Counted from the stretch's first letter, positions 18,926 to 28,194 are shown. The stretch is DNA of 64,000 nt from Stenotrophomonas rhizophila (GCF_000661955.1 NZ_CP007597.1:1605605-1669604); one strand, 5' to 3'. Translations and numbers: made by a program. Notes: generated by a model not told the origin, from the letters alone.

Positions 18926-20137
18926 TTACCACTGGTCTTCCAGCTTCTGCGGCTTGCAGGCCACCCACGAGGCGGTGAGCAGGACCACCGCGCAGACCAC
19001 CAGGAAGCCGAACGGCAGGTGCCAGCCACCGCTCATTTCGTGCAGCCAGCCGAACAGGAACGGGCCCAGGCAGCTGAAGGCGTAGCCGACGCCCTGCATG
19101 AAGCCGGACAGCGCGGCCGAGCCCGCGGGGGTGCGGGTGCGCAGGTTGATCAGGGTCAGCGCGAGCGGGAAGGTGGACGGGCCGATGCCCAGCAGGATGG
19201 CCCACAGCCACGGCGCCTTCATCGGGGCGAAGAGCAGGCCGGCGAAGGCGATGAGGAAGGCCGAGAAGCCGATCAGGACCAGCGGGAACGGGTTGCGCAG
19301 GCGCACCGCCAGGGCGGGCATGGTGAGCGAGGGCAGCAGGCCGCAGGCGGCGAAGATGGCCACCATGATGCCGCCGAAGGCCGGGGTGGCACCGGCTTCG
19401 ACGACGATGCGCGGCAGCCAGGTGAACATGGAGTAGGTCATGAGCGAGGTCATGCCGAACATGAGGGTCATGCCCCAGCCAAGCGGGGTGCGCCAGACCT
19501 TGCCGTGCGGCTGGGCGGACGGGTCGGCGGCGGTGTCGAGCGGGTCGGGGTGCGGGCGGCGGCGGGCCAGCATCATCCAGGGCAGGGCGGCGGCCAGGGC
19601 GAGGATGGCCCAGATGCCGAGCGAGACGCGCCAGCCGGCGCTCTGTGCCAGGGGCACGGCGAGCAGGGCGGGCATCATGGTGCCGATCTGCAGGACGGTG
19701 ATGTAGAGGGTGCTGACGGTGCCGACGCGGTTGGCGAAGTAGCGCTTGACCAGCGGCGGGACGACGACGTTGCCGATGCCCATGCCGGCGAGGGCGACGA
19801 TGGAGCCGAACAGGAGGCTGCCGATGCCGCCGGCCATGGAGCGCAGGAGCAGGCCGACGGTGGCCAGGCCCATGGCGAGCAGGGCGGTGCGCTCCAGGCC
19901 GATGCGGCGGGCCACCATGGGGGTGGTGACGCCGAACAGGGCGAACGAGGCGGTGGGCAGCATGCCGAGCACGCCGGTCATGGTGGTGCCGAAGCCGAAG
20001 GTCTGGCCGAGCAGGTCCAGCAGCGGGGTGACCGAGGTGACGGCGGTGCGCAGGTTGAGCGCGGCCAGCAGGATGGCGGCAAAGGCGAGCACGCGTCCGC
20101 GCAGCAGGGACGAGGCGTGTGGGTCGGTGTGGGTCAT
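18926..20137 (-). CDS. MFS transporter of the CynX/NimT type
   Basis: A 403-residue major facilitator with about twelve hydrophobic segments. It starts MTHTDPHASSLLRGRVLAF and shows LNLRTAVTSVTPLLDLLGQ at helix 1 and GVTTPMVARRIGLERTALL around the first cytoplasmic loop. That loop and NVVVPPLVKRYF resemble the CynX/NimT (cyanate and 2-nitroimidazole) transporters. The substrate cannot be read from sequence. ATG 20137 was chosen; ATG 20152 is in frame and adds five residues. The open frame extends far upstream but runs into the tandem repeat, so the longer form is not credible. Confidence 0.85.
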   Translation of the reverse strand: MTHTDPHASSLLRGRVLAFAAILLAALNLRTAVTSVTPLLDLLGQTFGFGTTMTGVLGMLPTASFALFGVTTPMVARRIGLERTALLAMGLATVGLLLRSMAGGIGSLLFGSIVALAGMGIGNVVVPPLVKRYFANRVGTVSTLYITVLQIGTMMPALLAVPLAQSAGWRVSLGIWAILALAAALPWMMLARRRPHPDPLDTAADPSAQPHGKVWRTPLGWGMTLMFGMTSLMTYSMFTWLPRIVVEAGATPAFGGIMVAIFAACGLLPSLTMPALAVRLRNPFPLVLIGFSAFLIAFAGLLFAPMKAPWLWAILLGIGPSTFPLALTLINLRTRTPAGSAALSGFMQGVGYAFSCLGPFLFGWLHEMSGGWHLPFGFLVVCAVVLLTASWVACKPQKLEDQW

Positions 20138-20329
20138 GGACGTGGATCTCATGCAGGTGGCGCGATCACGGTGGGGGCCGGATGTGCGGAAACGCCGCCG
20201 CTGGCGCATGGCCGGAGGCTGCGTGGGGTAGAAGAGGAATGGCGCGCGCCGCGCGCGTCCCGAAGCGGGGCATTGTACCTGCGCCAAATGAATGGGTCGT
20301 GCCGACGGCCCGGGGCGTCTGGTCATACC

Positions 20330-20518
20330 AAACACCGGGCCGGACGTGTGGCTATGCGAAACACGGGGCCGGGGCGTGTACCCATGCGAAAACACCGGAT
20401 CGGGGGCATGTGGGTGTGCAAAACACCCGACCGGGCGTGTGGCTGTGCAAAACACCGGACCGGGGCGTGTGGATGTGCAAACCACCGGACCGGGGCATGT
20501 GGGTATGCGAAACACCCC
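20330..20518. repeat. Tandem repeat array, 29-31 bp unit, about six copies
   Basis: Units start at 20330, 20359, 20390, 20421, 20450, 20480 and 20510 (partial). The consensus is roughly AAACACCGGACCGGGGCGTG followed by TGGATGTGC. Copies differ by a few bases and by one or two bases in length. There are no unique spacers between them, so this is not a CRISPR array. A diverged copy may precede it at 20301-20329. It lies between the MFS gene and the tRNA genes, with no gene inside. Confidence 0.85.
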
Positions 20519-20519
20519 G

Positions 20520-20666
20520 GTAGAGCCGACCGTTGGTCGGCTGCGCTTTGACGCCAGCGCCAAATCCCCCGGATGCCGATGTCGTCAGGCCGGGCCGGGC
20601 CGCGGCGTGTGGGTGTGAGGATCCCTCCGTCGCATGGAAGTGCAGCCGACCAACGGTCGGCTCTAC
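20520..20666. repeat. SMAG-type REP pair next to the tandem repeat
   Basis: GTAGAGCCGACCGTTGGTCGGCT starts at 20520 and its reverse complement ends at 20666. The stem is identical to the pair between argF' and argG (2560-2679), so this subtype occurs at least twice in the window. About 95 bases separate the two units. Confidence 0.8.
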
Positions 20667-20719
20667 CGGCGTGTCCGGCATGGCCACACGCCGTGGATGC
20701 GTGCCCTGAACAACAGACA

Positions 20720-20754
20720 CAAAAAAGCCCGGAGGACATATGTCTTCCAGGCTT
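20720..20754 (-). terminator. Terminator of the first tRNA-Pro gene
   Basis: On the minus strand a 15-bp stem with one mismatch and one G-T pair (20725-20739 with 20740-20754) is followed by a run of six T. It lies 17 bases after the tRNA end. Confidence 0.7.
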
Positions 20755-20767
20755 CAATGTGACCATC

Positions 20768-20847
<80 letters not shown>

Positions 20848-20860
20848 TAAGGAGCCGCCT

Positions 20861-20889
20861 ATTGTATCGATCCCGCCCTTCGGCGGCAA
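20861..20889 (-). promoter_or_regulatory. Promoter of the first tRNA-Pro gene
   Basis: On the minus strand, -35 TTGCCG (20884-20889), a 17-bp spacer and -10 TACAAT (20861-20866). A GC-rich discriminator, GGCGGCTCC, follows before the tRNA. Such discriminators are usual for stringently controlled stable RNA genes. Confidence 0.75.
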
Positions 20890-20938
20890 GGGGGACCGTG
20901 TTGCTTTCCTTCGGTGCCGTGTTGCCACGGCTTAGACA

Positions 20939-20968
20939 CAAAAGCCTGGAAATCGTGTTTCCAGGCTT
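20939..20968 (-). terminator. Terminator of the second tRNA-Pro gene
   Basis: A perfect 11-bp stem, AAGCCTGGAAA (20942-20952) with TTTCCAGGCTT (20958-20968), and a five-base loop, then a short T run on the minus strand. The stem shares AAGCCTGGAA with the terminator of the first copy, showing that the duplication included the terminator. Confidence 0.7.
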
Positions 20969-20985
20969 CAATGCGACCACCTGAG

Positions 20986-21062
<77 letters not shown>

Positions 21063-21074
21063 AAGGAGCCGCCA

Positions 21075-21103
21075 AGAATACGGTGTGAAGGCCGTATCGG
21101 CAA
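21075..21103 (-). promoter_or_regulatory. Promoter of the second tRNA-Pro gene
   Basis: On the minus strand, -35 TTGCCG (21098-21103), a 17-bp spacer and -10 TATTCT (21075-21080), followed by the GGCGGCTCC discriminator also found at copy one. The spacer differs between the copies while hexamers and spacing are kept. Confidence 0.7.
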
Positions 21104-21118
21104 CTCTTTTTTACACTT

Positions 21119-21232
21119 TCAGCGTTGCTCGTTGTCCAGTCGGCTGGTTTCGCGGGCTTCGAACCACATGCCGTTGAGGATGGCCACGACCGAGGCAAGG
21201 CCGGCGCCGAGGATCCAGGCGAAATACCACAT
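21119..21232 (-). CDS. cydX: Cytochrome bd small subunit CydX
   Basis: A 37-residue single-pass membrane protein starting MWYFAWILGAGLASVVAIL, with the characteristic NGMWFE after the helix. CydX stabilises the haem centres of cytochrome bd oxidase. ATG 21232 is preceded by GGAGAG on the minus strand. It is the last gene of cydABX, 58 bases after cydB, with a hairpin in between. It is short enough to be missed by automatic gene calling. Confidence 0.9.
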   Translation of the reverse strand: MWYFAWILGAGLASVVAILNGMWFEARETSRLDNEQR

Positions 21233-21256
21233 GTTCACTCTCCTTCATTCGGGGGT

Positions 21257-21279
21257 GGTGCCGACCGTGGGTCGGCACC
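21257..21279. repeat. REP-like hairpin between cydB and cydX
   Basis: GGTGCCGACCGTGGGTCGGCACC is a near-perfect palindrome with a stem like other REPs in the window but no GTAG end. Its place between cydB and the tiny cydX could affect transcript stability and the ratio of the two products. Confidence 0.6.
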
Positions 21280-21290
21280 CGTGAGAACAA

Positions 21291-22445
21291 TCAATACGCG
21301 TTCGGGTTGTCGCCCATTTCCTCGGCGGTCGTCTTGCCCTTCATGACGCGGTATACCCAGCTGGTGTACGCGATGATGATCGGCAGGAAGATGGCCGTGG
21401 CCAGCAGCATGATCCACAGCGTGAGATGGCTGGACGAACTGTCCCAGACGGTCAGGCTGGAGATGGGCTGGCTGGAGGACGGCAGCAGGAACGGGAAGAT
21501 CGCAAAGCCGACGGTGAGGATGATGCCGGCGATGGACGCGCCCGAGGCGAGGAAGGCCAGGCCGCCACGGCGGGCACGCAGCAGCACTGCGCTTGCCAGG
21601 GCACCCAGCAGGCCGATCAGCGGGAACACCACGGTGGCGGGCATGCTGCTGTAGTTGCGCAGCCAGCCACCGGCGACGCTGCCCAGTTCAACGGTCTTCA
21701 ACAGCGGGTTGGTCGGGCCATCGGTGACCACCTGCGAGGTGATCTGGTAGCCCGGCAGGCCGAAGGCCACCCAGGCGCCGGCGGCGGCAAACAACACGAA
21801 GCTCGCCAGTGCAGCCACGCTGCCATAGCGCGCCGAACGTTCGGCCACCGGACCATCGGTCTTGAGCACCAGCATCGCCGCACCGTGCGACACCACCATC
21901 GCCACGCTGACCAGGCCGGCCACCAGGGCGAACGGGTTGAGCAGGCCGATCAGGGTGCCGGTGTAGAAGATTCGCATGCTGTCATCGAAGTGGAACGGCA
22001 CGCCCACCAGCACGTTGCCCACCGCCACGCCGGCGATCAGGGCCGGCAACAGGCCGCCGACAAACAGCGCCCGGTCCCAGTTCTGGCGCCAGCGCTTGCC
22101 GGGCATCTTGCTGCGGTACTTGAAGGCGACCGGGCGCAGGATCAGCCCGAACAGCATCAGGAACACAGCGAGGTAGAAGCCGGAGAAGCTGACCGCGTAC
22201 AGCGGGGGCCACGCCGCGAAGATCGCGCCGCCACCCAGTACCAACCAGACCTGGTTGCCTTCCCAGACCGGGCCGACGGTGTTGATCACCAGCCGGCGTT
22301 CGTCATCGGTGCGGGCCACGAACGGCAGCAGGGTGCCAACGCCGAGGTCGAACCCGTCCATGACGGCCCAGCCGACCAGCAGGATGCCGAGCAGCAGCCA
22401 CCAGATCACGCGGAGCGTGGTGTAATCAAGTGCAATGAATTCCAT
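21291..22445 (-). CDS. cydB: Cytochrome bd ubiquinol oxidase subunit II
   Basis: A 384-residue membrane subunit of the high-affinity quinol oxidase in the inner membrane. It starts MEFIALDYTTLRVIWWLL and has GWAVMDGFDLGVGTLLPF near residue 25, a CydB hallmark. WEGNQVWLVLGGGAIFAAWP follows near 61. Eight or nine helices are visible. It starts 15 bases after cydA. Confidence 0.95.
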   Translation of the reverse strand: MEFIALDYTTLRVIWWLLLGILLVGWAVMDGFDLGVGTLLPFVARTDDERRLVINTVGPVWEGNQVWLVLGGGAIFAAWPPLYAVSFSGFYLAVFLMLFGLILRPVAFKYRSKMPGKRWRQNWDRALFVGGLLPALIAGVAVGNVLVGVPFHFDDSMRIFYTGTLIGLLNPFALVAGLVSVAMVVSHGAAMLVLKTDGPVAERSARYGSVAALASFVLFAAAGAWVAFGLPGYQITSQVVTDGPTNPLLKTVELGSVAGGWLRNYSSMPATVVFPLIGLLGALASAVLLRARRGGLAFLASGASIAGIILTVGFAIFPFLLPSSSQPISSLTVWDSSSSHLTLWIMLLATAIFLPIIIAYTSWVYRVMKGKTTAEEMGDNPNAY

Positions 22446-22460
22446 CTGGATTCTCCTGCC

Positions 22461-24044
22461 TCAGGCTTGGCCGGGGGCGGCGGCAACGGGGGAAACGGGG
22501 CGGATATCAGCCTGCAGCGTGGGCAGGATTTCTTCCGGACCCTTGCGGATCGCCTTCAGCATCAACTTGACCTCGATCACCAGCAGCACCGTGTACAACC
22601 CGGTGAACACTGCCAGCGTGGTCAGGATTTCATGCAGGGCCAGGCCCGATGCGGCATAGAAAGTGGGCAGCACGCCATCCACCGCCCACGGCTGGCGACC
22701 GTACTCGGCCACGAACCAACCGCACTCGATCGCGATCCACGGGGCCGGCAGCGACCACACGGCCAGGCGCAGGAACCAGCGCTTGTCCTGGAAGCTGTTG
22801 CGGCACGAGAAGTAGAACGCCAGGGCGAAGAAGGCGATCAGGTAGAAGCCCAGGCCGGCCATGATGCGGAAGGTCCAGAACAGCGGCGCCACGCGCGGTA
22901 CCGTGTCCATCGCCGCCTTGGAGATTTCTTCCGGGGTGGCGTTGAGGATGTCCTCGCGGTAACGCTTCAGCAGCAGGCCGTGGCCCAGATCCTGCCAATG
23001 GCGGTCGAACATCTCGCGCGCTTCGACGTCGTTCTTGTCCTTGCGCACGCGCTCCAGCGCACCGTAGGCAATCTGGCCGCCACGGATGCGGTTCTCGGCG
23101 CGGCCCACCAGTTCCAGGATGCCCGGGATCGGCTGGTCCAGCGAACGGGTGGCGATCAGGCCCATCAGGTACGGAATCTTGATCGCGTAGTCGTTGGTGT
23201 GGGTGGTCTGGTTGGGAATGCCGAAGGCGGTGAAGTCGGCCGGGGCACGCTCGGTTTCCCACATCGCTTCAATCGCAGCCAGCTTCATCTTCTGGTGTTC
23301 GCTGGCGGCGTACCCGCTTTCGTCACCCAGCACCACCACCGACAGCGACGACAGCAGGCCGAAGGCTGCAGCCACCGCGAACGAGCGGCGGGCCATGTCC
23401 TTGTACTTGCCCCGCAGCAGGTACAGCGCGCTGATGGACATCACGAAGATCGCACCGGTCACGTAGCCGGCACTGACGGTGTGCACGAACTTGGCCTGCG
23501 CCACCGGATTGAACAGCACCGCGGCGAAATCCACCACTTCCATGCGCATCGTTTCGGGGTTGAACACCGCACCGGTCGGGTTCTGCATCCAGCCGTTGGC
23601 GATCAGGATCCACACCGCCGACAGGTTGGTGCCCAGCGCCATCAGCCAGGTCACGGTGAGGTGCTTGACCGCGCTCAGCCGCTTCCAGCCAAAGAAGAAC
23701 AGGCCGATGAAGGTGGCTTCCAGGAAGAACGCCATCAACCCTTCGATGGCCAGCGGTGCGCCGAAGATGTCGCCCACGTAGTGGCTGTAGTACGACCAGT
23801 TCATGCCGAACTGGAATTCCATCACCAGGCCGGTGGCCACGCCGATGGCGAAGTTGATGCCGAACAGGGTGCCCCAGAACAGGGTCATCTGCCGCCAGAC
23901 CTGTTTGCGGGTCATGACGTACACGCTCTCCATGATGGCCACCATGAAGGACAGCCCGAGCGTGAGGGGGACAAATAGGAAGTGGTACATCGCGGTCAGG
24001 GCGAATTGCAGCCGCGACAGTTCTACGACTGTCTGATCAATCAT
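22461..24044 (-). CDS. cydA: Cytochrome bd ubiquinol oxidase subunit I
   Basis: A 527-residue haem-bearing subunit that oxidises ubiquinol and reduces oxygen. H21 in MYHFLFVPLTLG corresponds to the haem b595 ligand. The quinol-loop end GRQPWAVDGVLPT is present, as is GWKRLSAVKHLTVTWLMALG. Size is close to E. coli CydA. ATG 24044 starts the cydABX operon. The Anr/FNR box at 24134-24147 lies about 96 bases upstream of it. Confidence 0.96.
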   Translation of the reverse strand: MIDQTVVELSRLQFALTAMYHFLFVPLTLGLSFMVAIMESVYVMTRKQVWRQMTLFWGTLFGINFAIGVATGLVMEFQFGMNWSYYSHYVGDIFGAPLAIEGLMAFFLEATFIGLFFFGWKRLSAVKHLTVTWLMALGTNLSAVWILIANGWMQNPTGAVFNPETMRMEVVDFAAVLFNPVAQAKFVHTVSAGYVTGAIFVMSISALYLLRGKYKDMARRSFAVAAAFGLLSSLSVVVLGDESGYAASEHQKMKLAAIEAMWETERAPADFTAFGIPNQTTHTNDYAIKIPYLMGLIATRSLDQPIPGILELVGRAENRIRGGQIAYGALERVRKDKNDVEAREMFDRHWQDLGHGLLLKRYREDILNATPEEISKAAMDTVPRVAPLFWTFRIMAGLGFYLIAFFALAFYFSCRNSFQDKRWFLRLAVWSLPAPWIAIECGWFVAEYGRQPWAVDGVLPTFYAASGLALHEILTTLAVFTGLYTVLLVIEVKLMLKAIRKGPEEILPTLQADIRPVSPVAAAPGQA

Positions 24045-24133
24045 GGCCTGGCTACCTCGTTGGGTTTAGCGTTTCAGGTGGCGGGAAGGGGGGTCTACGG
24101 GATGAATTCTGTGACCTGCAACTTCAAATAGCC

Positions 24134-24147
24134 TTGATTCAGATCAA
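24134..24147. promoter_or_regulatory. Perfect Anr/FNR box between cydA and cydD
   Basis: TTGATTCAGATCAA matches the FNR/Anr consensus TTGAT-N4-ATCAA in all ten defined positions. It is centred 96 bases from the cydA ATG and 133 bases from the cydD start, in a 229-base divergent intergenic region. If it works at -41.5 toward cydA the start site would be near 24099. It could also serve cydDC. Oxygen control of cytochrome bd genes by FNR-type regulators is well established. Confidence 0.85.
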
Positions 24148-24273
24148 TGTACGAGCGGTCTGTGCAAGGAATCGTATGCGTTCCTGGCAACCTGCGACCG
24201 CTTGCCGCACGGGGGCCATGCCGGCACCCACTACAATCGACGGAAACCTCCCTGTGTCCCTGCGTGATCTGCC

Positions 24274-26004
24274 TTGAGCATACCCCCCGACGCCACTGTT
24301 GTTGAAACCACGGCCCTGCGCCGTCGCCGCCTGCACTGGCTGGGCGGGCTGGGCGTGGCCGCGCGGGGGCGCCAGCGCATGGCTGCGCTGTGCATCTGTG
24401 TGTCCGGGGCGCTGTTGATCGGCCAGGCCGCGGCCATTGCCTGGTTGATCCAGGCCGTGCTGGTGCAGCACCGGCCGCTGGCCGACGCCACCCCGGTGCT
24501 GCTGGGCCTGCTGGTGGTGTTGGTGGCGCGCGCGCTGCTGGGCAGCGCCACCCAGGCCGCAGCCGGCGATGTGGCCGATGCCGCGCGGCTGGCCCTGCGT
24601 GAGCGGGTCTACCGGCGCCTGCTGGGGCGCGGGCCGTTGTGGCTGCGCCAGCAGCGTACCGGCGAGCTGGGCGAGCTGATGTTGGCCCATGCAGATGCAA
24701 TCGAGAACTATTACGCCGGTTATCAGCCGGTCCGCATCGAAGTGGTGGTGGTGCCGCTGCTGATCGCGCTGGCGGTGGCCTGGACCGATTGGGTGGTGGC
24801 GCTGATCCTGGTGTTCACCGCGCCGCTGGTGCCGTTCTTCATGATGCTGGTGGGCTGGGGCGCCGAAGCGGCCGGGCGCGCGCAGCTGGGCGAGCTGGCG
24901 CGCATGAGCGGCCATTTCGCCGACCGCATCAAGGGCCTGGGCCTGCTGCGCCTGTACGGGCGGGGCGAGGCCGAACTGGAGGGCGTGGCCGCGGCCGCCG
25001 AAGGCGTGCGCGAGCGCACCATGAAGGTGCTGCGCATTGCCTTCCTGTCGTCCACCGTGCTGGAATTCTTCGCCTCGGTCAGCGTGGCCATGGTCGCGCT
25101 GTATTTCGGGCTGAGCTACCTGGGCCTGATGTCGTTGCACGCGCAGGTGCCCACGCTGGGCGTGGGCATGTTCTGCCTGTTGCTGGCGCCGGAGTTCTAC
25201 GCACCGCTGCGGCGCCTGGCCGCGCACTACCACGACCGCGCCAACGCGCTGGCCGCCGCGGCCGAGGTGGAGCGCCTGCTCGGCGAGCTGCCCGATGCGG
25301 AGGAGGGCAGCGATGTGCAGGCTGCTGTTGCACGTGCCCCCGAACTGCTGGAACAGCACGCGCCGCCGGTGCAGGTGCGCGACCTGGTATTGCGTCCGCT
25401 GGGGGCGCAGCACGATGTCATCCAAGGGTTGTCCTTCCAGATCGAGCCCGGGCAACGCCTGGCACTGGTGGGCCCCAGCGGCAGTGGCAAGAGCACCCTG
25501 CTGGAAGCATTGGTCGGCTGGCTGCCGCCGCAGTCGGGCAGCATCGTGCTGCGCCCCGGGCTGGAAATCGGTTATGCCGGGCAACGCCCCTACCTCTTCC
25601 ACGGCAGCATTGCCGACAACCTGCGCCTGGCCGACCCGGGCGCTACCGACGCGCACCTGCGTGCCGTCGCCGAGGCGGCGCAGGTGATGCGCTTCGCGTC
25701 CGCCCTGCCGGATGGGCTGGATACGGTGATCGGCGAGCGCGGCTTCGGCCTGTCCGGGGGCGAGGCGCGCCGCATCGGCCTGGCGCGGTTGCTGCTGCGC
25801 GACCCGCAGCTGCTGCTGCTCGACGAGCCCACCGCCTTCCTTGACCCGGACACCGAGGCCGACCTGCTGCGCACGCTCGCCGCGTTCGCGCGCGGCCGCA
25901 GCGTCATCATCGCCACCCACAGCGAGGTCGCCATGGCCTGGGCCGATACGCGCCTCACGTTGACCGCCAGCGGTACCCGCAACACGTTGGAGGTGCCGGC
26001 ATGA
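24274..26004 (+). CDS. cydD: Thiol/cysteine exporter ABC protein CydD
   Basis: Half of the CydDC ABC exporter, which moves cysteine and glutathione to the periplasm and is needed for cytochrome bd assembly. It is 576 residues from a TTG at 24274. No ATG occurs in frame before 24378, which would remove the first transmembrane region, so TTG is the likely start. Six membrane helices are followed by the ATPase, with Walker A GPSGSGKST at 400-408 and signature LSGGEARRIGLARLLL. Its stop overlaps the cydC start by four bases. Confidence 0.93.
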   Translation: MSIPPDATVVETTALRRRRLHWLGGLGVAARGRQRMAALCICVSGALLIGQAAAIAWLIQAVLVQHRPLADATPVLLGLLVVLVARALLGSATQAAAGDVADAARLALRERVYRRLLGRGPLWLRQQRTGELGELMLAHADAIENYYAGYQPVRIEVVVVPLLIALAVAWTDWVVALILVFTAPLVPFFMMLVGWGAEAAGRAQLGELARMSGHFADRIKGLGLLRLYGRGEAELEGVAAAAEGVRERTMKVLRIAFLSSTVLEFFASVSVAMVALYFGLSYLGLMSLHAQVPTLGVGMFCLLLAPEFYAPLRRLAAHYHDRANALAAAAEVERLLGELPDAEEGSDVQAAVARAPELLEQHAPPVQVRDLVLRPLGAQHDVIQGLSFQIEPGQRLALVGPSGSGKSTLLEALVGWLPPQSGSIVLRPGLEIGYAGQRPYLFHGSIADNLRLADPGATDAHLRAVAEAAQVMRFASALPDGLDTVIGERGFGLSGGEARRIGLARLLLRDPQLLLLDEPTAFLDPDTEADLLRTLAAFARGRSVIIATHSEVAMAWADTRLTLTASGTRNTLEVPA

Positions 26005-27671
26005 GTGCGCCACGCATCGATTCGTTGAAGCAGGTCTTCACCCGGCACCGCGGCCGCCTGGTGCTGACCGTGCTGCTGCTGTGGACCACCATGCTGGCCG
26101 GCACCGCCTTGCTTGGGCTGTCCGGTGGCTTCCTGACAGCGGCCGCACTGGCCGGTGCGGCCGGGCTGGGCAGCGGCTTCAACTTCTTCTCGCCCTCGGC
26201 GGGCATCCGCGGGCTGACCATGGCGCGGATCGCCTCGCGCTATTTCGAAAAGCTGGTGGGCCACGACGTCACCCTGCGCATCGCCCGCGACCTGCGCGTG
26301 TGGTTCTTCCGCCGTGCGCTGCCGCTGGCGCCGGCGCGACTGGCCGGCGTGCGCACTGGCGAGCTGCTGGCGCGTCTGATGTCGGACATCGGCGAAGTGG
26401 ATGGCCTGCTGGTGCGCGCCATCGGCCCGCTGCTGGCGCTGGGCGGCATCTCGCTGGTGGGCGTGATCGCCGCCGGCATCATCTATCCGCCTGCGGCGGT
26501 GCTGCTGGGCATGCTGGCGCTGGTGATCGGCGTGGGCGTACCGTGGCTGACCGTGCGCGGTGCCGGTGACCAGGAGCGCGACCGCGCGCTGCATCGTGCA
26601 CAGCTGCGCGCGCAGTCCTTCGAGGGCCTGGAAGGCGCGGCGGACCTGACCGCCCTGCAGGCGCGCGAGCACTGGAACCTGCGCGTGCTGGTGGCGGCCA
26701 AACAGCTGAAATCGCGCGACCGTCGCCGCCGCGTGCGGTTGATCGGCGGCAATGCGCTGCATGGCGTGTGCGCGGCCGCTGGACTGGTGGCCATGCTGTG
26801 GGTGGCGTTGCGCGGCTTCGAGCGCGGCGCCATCGATGCGGCTTTGGCCGCGGGACTGGTGTTCCTCACCGTGGCGCTGCTGGAACTGTGGGCGGCCATC
26901 GGGCTGGCATGGCAGTCGTGGCTGTCCGGACGGGTGGCGGCGGTGCGGCTGGAGCAGATCGTCGACCAGCCCGCCGGTGTCGCCGAGCCGGTGAACCCGG
27001 TGCCGGTGCCCGCCGAACCGGCCACGCTCAGCGTGGAGCACGTGGCGTTCCGCTGGCCGGGGCAGGAGCGGGCATTGCTGGACGGGCTGCAGTTGCAGCT
27101 GCGCCCGGGTGATCGCATCGCCATCCAGGGCGACAGCGGCTGTGGCAAAACCACGCTGTCGTCGCTGCTGCTGCGCCTGTGGGACCCGGATGCCGGTTAC
27201 GTGCGCTACGGCGGCGTCGACATCCGCCAGTTCGCCCAGGCCGATTGGCACCGGCAGGTGGCGTGGCTGCCGCAGAACGCGCCGGTGTTTGCGGGCAGCG
27301 TGGCCGACAATCTGCGCTTGGGTGATCCGCAGGCGACAGATGCGCAGCTGTGGCAGGTGCTGGCGGATGTGCGGTTGCAAGGGTGGGCCGAACAGATTGG
27401 CGGGTTGCAGGCGTGGGTAGGCGAGAACGGCGCCACCATGTCGGCCGGGCAGGCGCGGCGCCTGGCGTTGGCGCGGGCGCTGCTGCGGGGTTCACCGATT
27501 CTGTTGCTGGATGAGCCTACCGAAGGGCTGGACGTGGATACCGCGCATGCGTTGTTGCATGACATGGTGGGGGCGCTGGGCAGCCGGAGTCTGGTGATGA
27601 TTACGCATGATGTGTTGCCGGAGGGCATCGTGCATCGGAGTTATCGGTTGCGGGATGGGCAGTTGGAGTAG
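26001..27671 (+). CDS. cydC: Thiol/glutathione exporter ABC protein CydC
   Basis: The second half of the CydDC exporter. It is 556 residues. The membrane domain is followed by an ATPase with Walker A GDSGCGKTT at 377-385, the signature MSAGQARRLALARALL and Walker B ILLLDEPTEGLD. ATG 26001 overlaps cydD (ATGA). The pairing with cydABX on the opposite strand supports CydC over a general lipid or peptide exporter. Confidence 0.93.
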   Translation: MSAPRIDSLKQVFTRHRGRLVLTVLLLWTTMLAGTALLGLSGGFLTAAALAGAAGLGSGFNFFSPSAGIRGLTMARIASRYFEKLVGHDVTLRIARDLRVWFFRRALPLAPARLAGVRTGELLARLMSDIGEVDGLLVRAIGPLLALGGISLVGVIAAGIIYPPAAVLLGMLALVIGVGVPWLTVRGAGDQERDRALHRAQLRAQSFEGLEGAADLTALQAREHWNLRVLVAAKQLKSRDRRRRVRLIGGNALHGVCAAAGLVAMLWVALRGFERGAIDAALAAGLVFLTVALLELWAAIGLAWQSWLSGRVAAVRLEQIVDQPAGVAEPVNPVPVPAEPATLSVEHVAFRWPGQERALLDGLQLQLRPGDRIAIQGDSGCGKTTLSSLLLRLWDPDAGYVRYGGVDIRQFAQADWHRQVAWLPQNAPVFAGSVADNLRLGDPQATDAQLWQVLADVRLQGWAEQIGGLQAWVGENGATMSAGQARRLALARALLRGSPILLLDEPTEGLDVDTAHALLHDMVGALGSRSLVMITHDVLPEGIVHRSYRLRDGQLE

Positions 27672-28194
27672 AAGTGCCGTAGGAAGGGGCTGTGGCGCGG
27701 CACCGATTCTGTGCGAGATCGCAGTGTCTAAAGAGCGCAACATGTAGGGGCCGTCCAGTAACAAGGGCAGAGCCATCCGCTGATGCTCTGTGCGCGAATT
27801 GCACAAACAGTCCTTCGGGTCCGTCTGCTAGTACCAGCCAGGGATGCTCTGAACAAATACGCCGGTAGTGTCGGCGCTGGCTAACAACCTGCGAGACATC
27901 GGCGGCATATGTTGAGGAGCTATCCATGCAGCTGCCGTTCGGCGACGCCGAGGGCAGGCACCCCTCCAAATAGGAGGGCATTATAAATCCTGGGCGCCTG
28001 TTGCTCGCGGATCGGGCCTGATCCGAATAATTAGAGCTCCAAGCTGGTTATGCAGGGTATTCCTGACGCATTGCATGGTGCTAAAGCTATTGGAAATAGG
28101 CGCGCTATAGGCGGGTGGGATTGATGTCGATCCAGGCTTTAGAGGTGGTGTGAGAGAGTAGGAAGAAAATCGGATATTATGTTGTGAGAAATGA
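27672..28194. other. Non-coding stretch at the start of the accessory patch
   Basis: No gene with a start, ribosome site and plausible product is visible. The G+C content drops toward the right. A short frame at about 28030-28125 reads MQGIPDALHGAKAIGNRR and a few more residues, then stops. It lacks a ribosome site and could be a remnant of a toxin C-terminus next to the SUKH gene, but I cannot support that. There are no SMAG repeats here. Confidence 0.4.

Noticed and set aside
20330..20518. Possible CRISPR array
   Set aside because: Units are contiguous, with no unique spacers between identical repeats, and no cas gene is nearby.
18926..20563. Extended N-terminus of the MFS transporter across the tandem repeat
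   Set aside because: The added residues are a translation of the repeat array and lack transporter features. ATG 20137 gives the normal first helix.
21426..23978. An 850-codon open frame on the plus strand
   Set aside because: Antisense shadow of cydB and cydA, both certain by motif.
27601..27981. A 126-codon minus-strand frame after cydC
   Set aside because: It overlaps the cydC 3' end, has no ribosome site and shows no recognisable motif.
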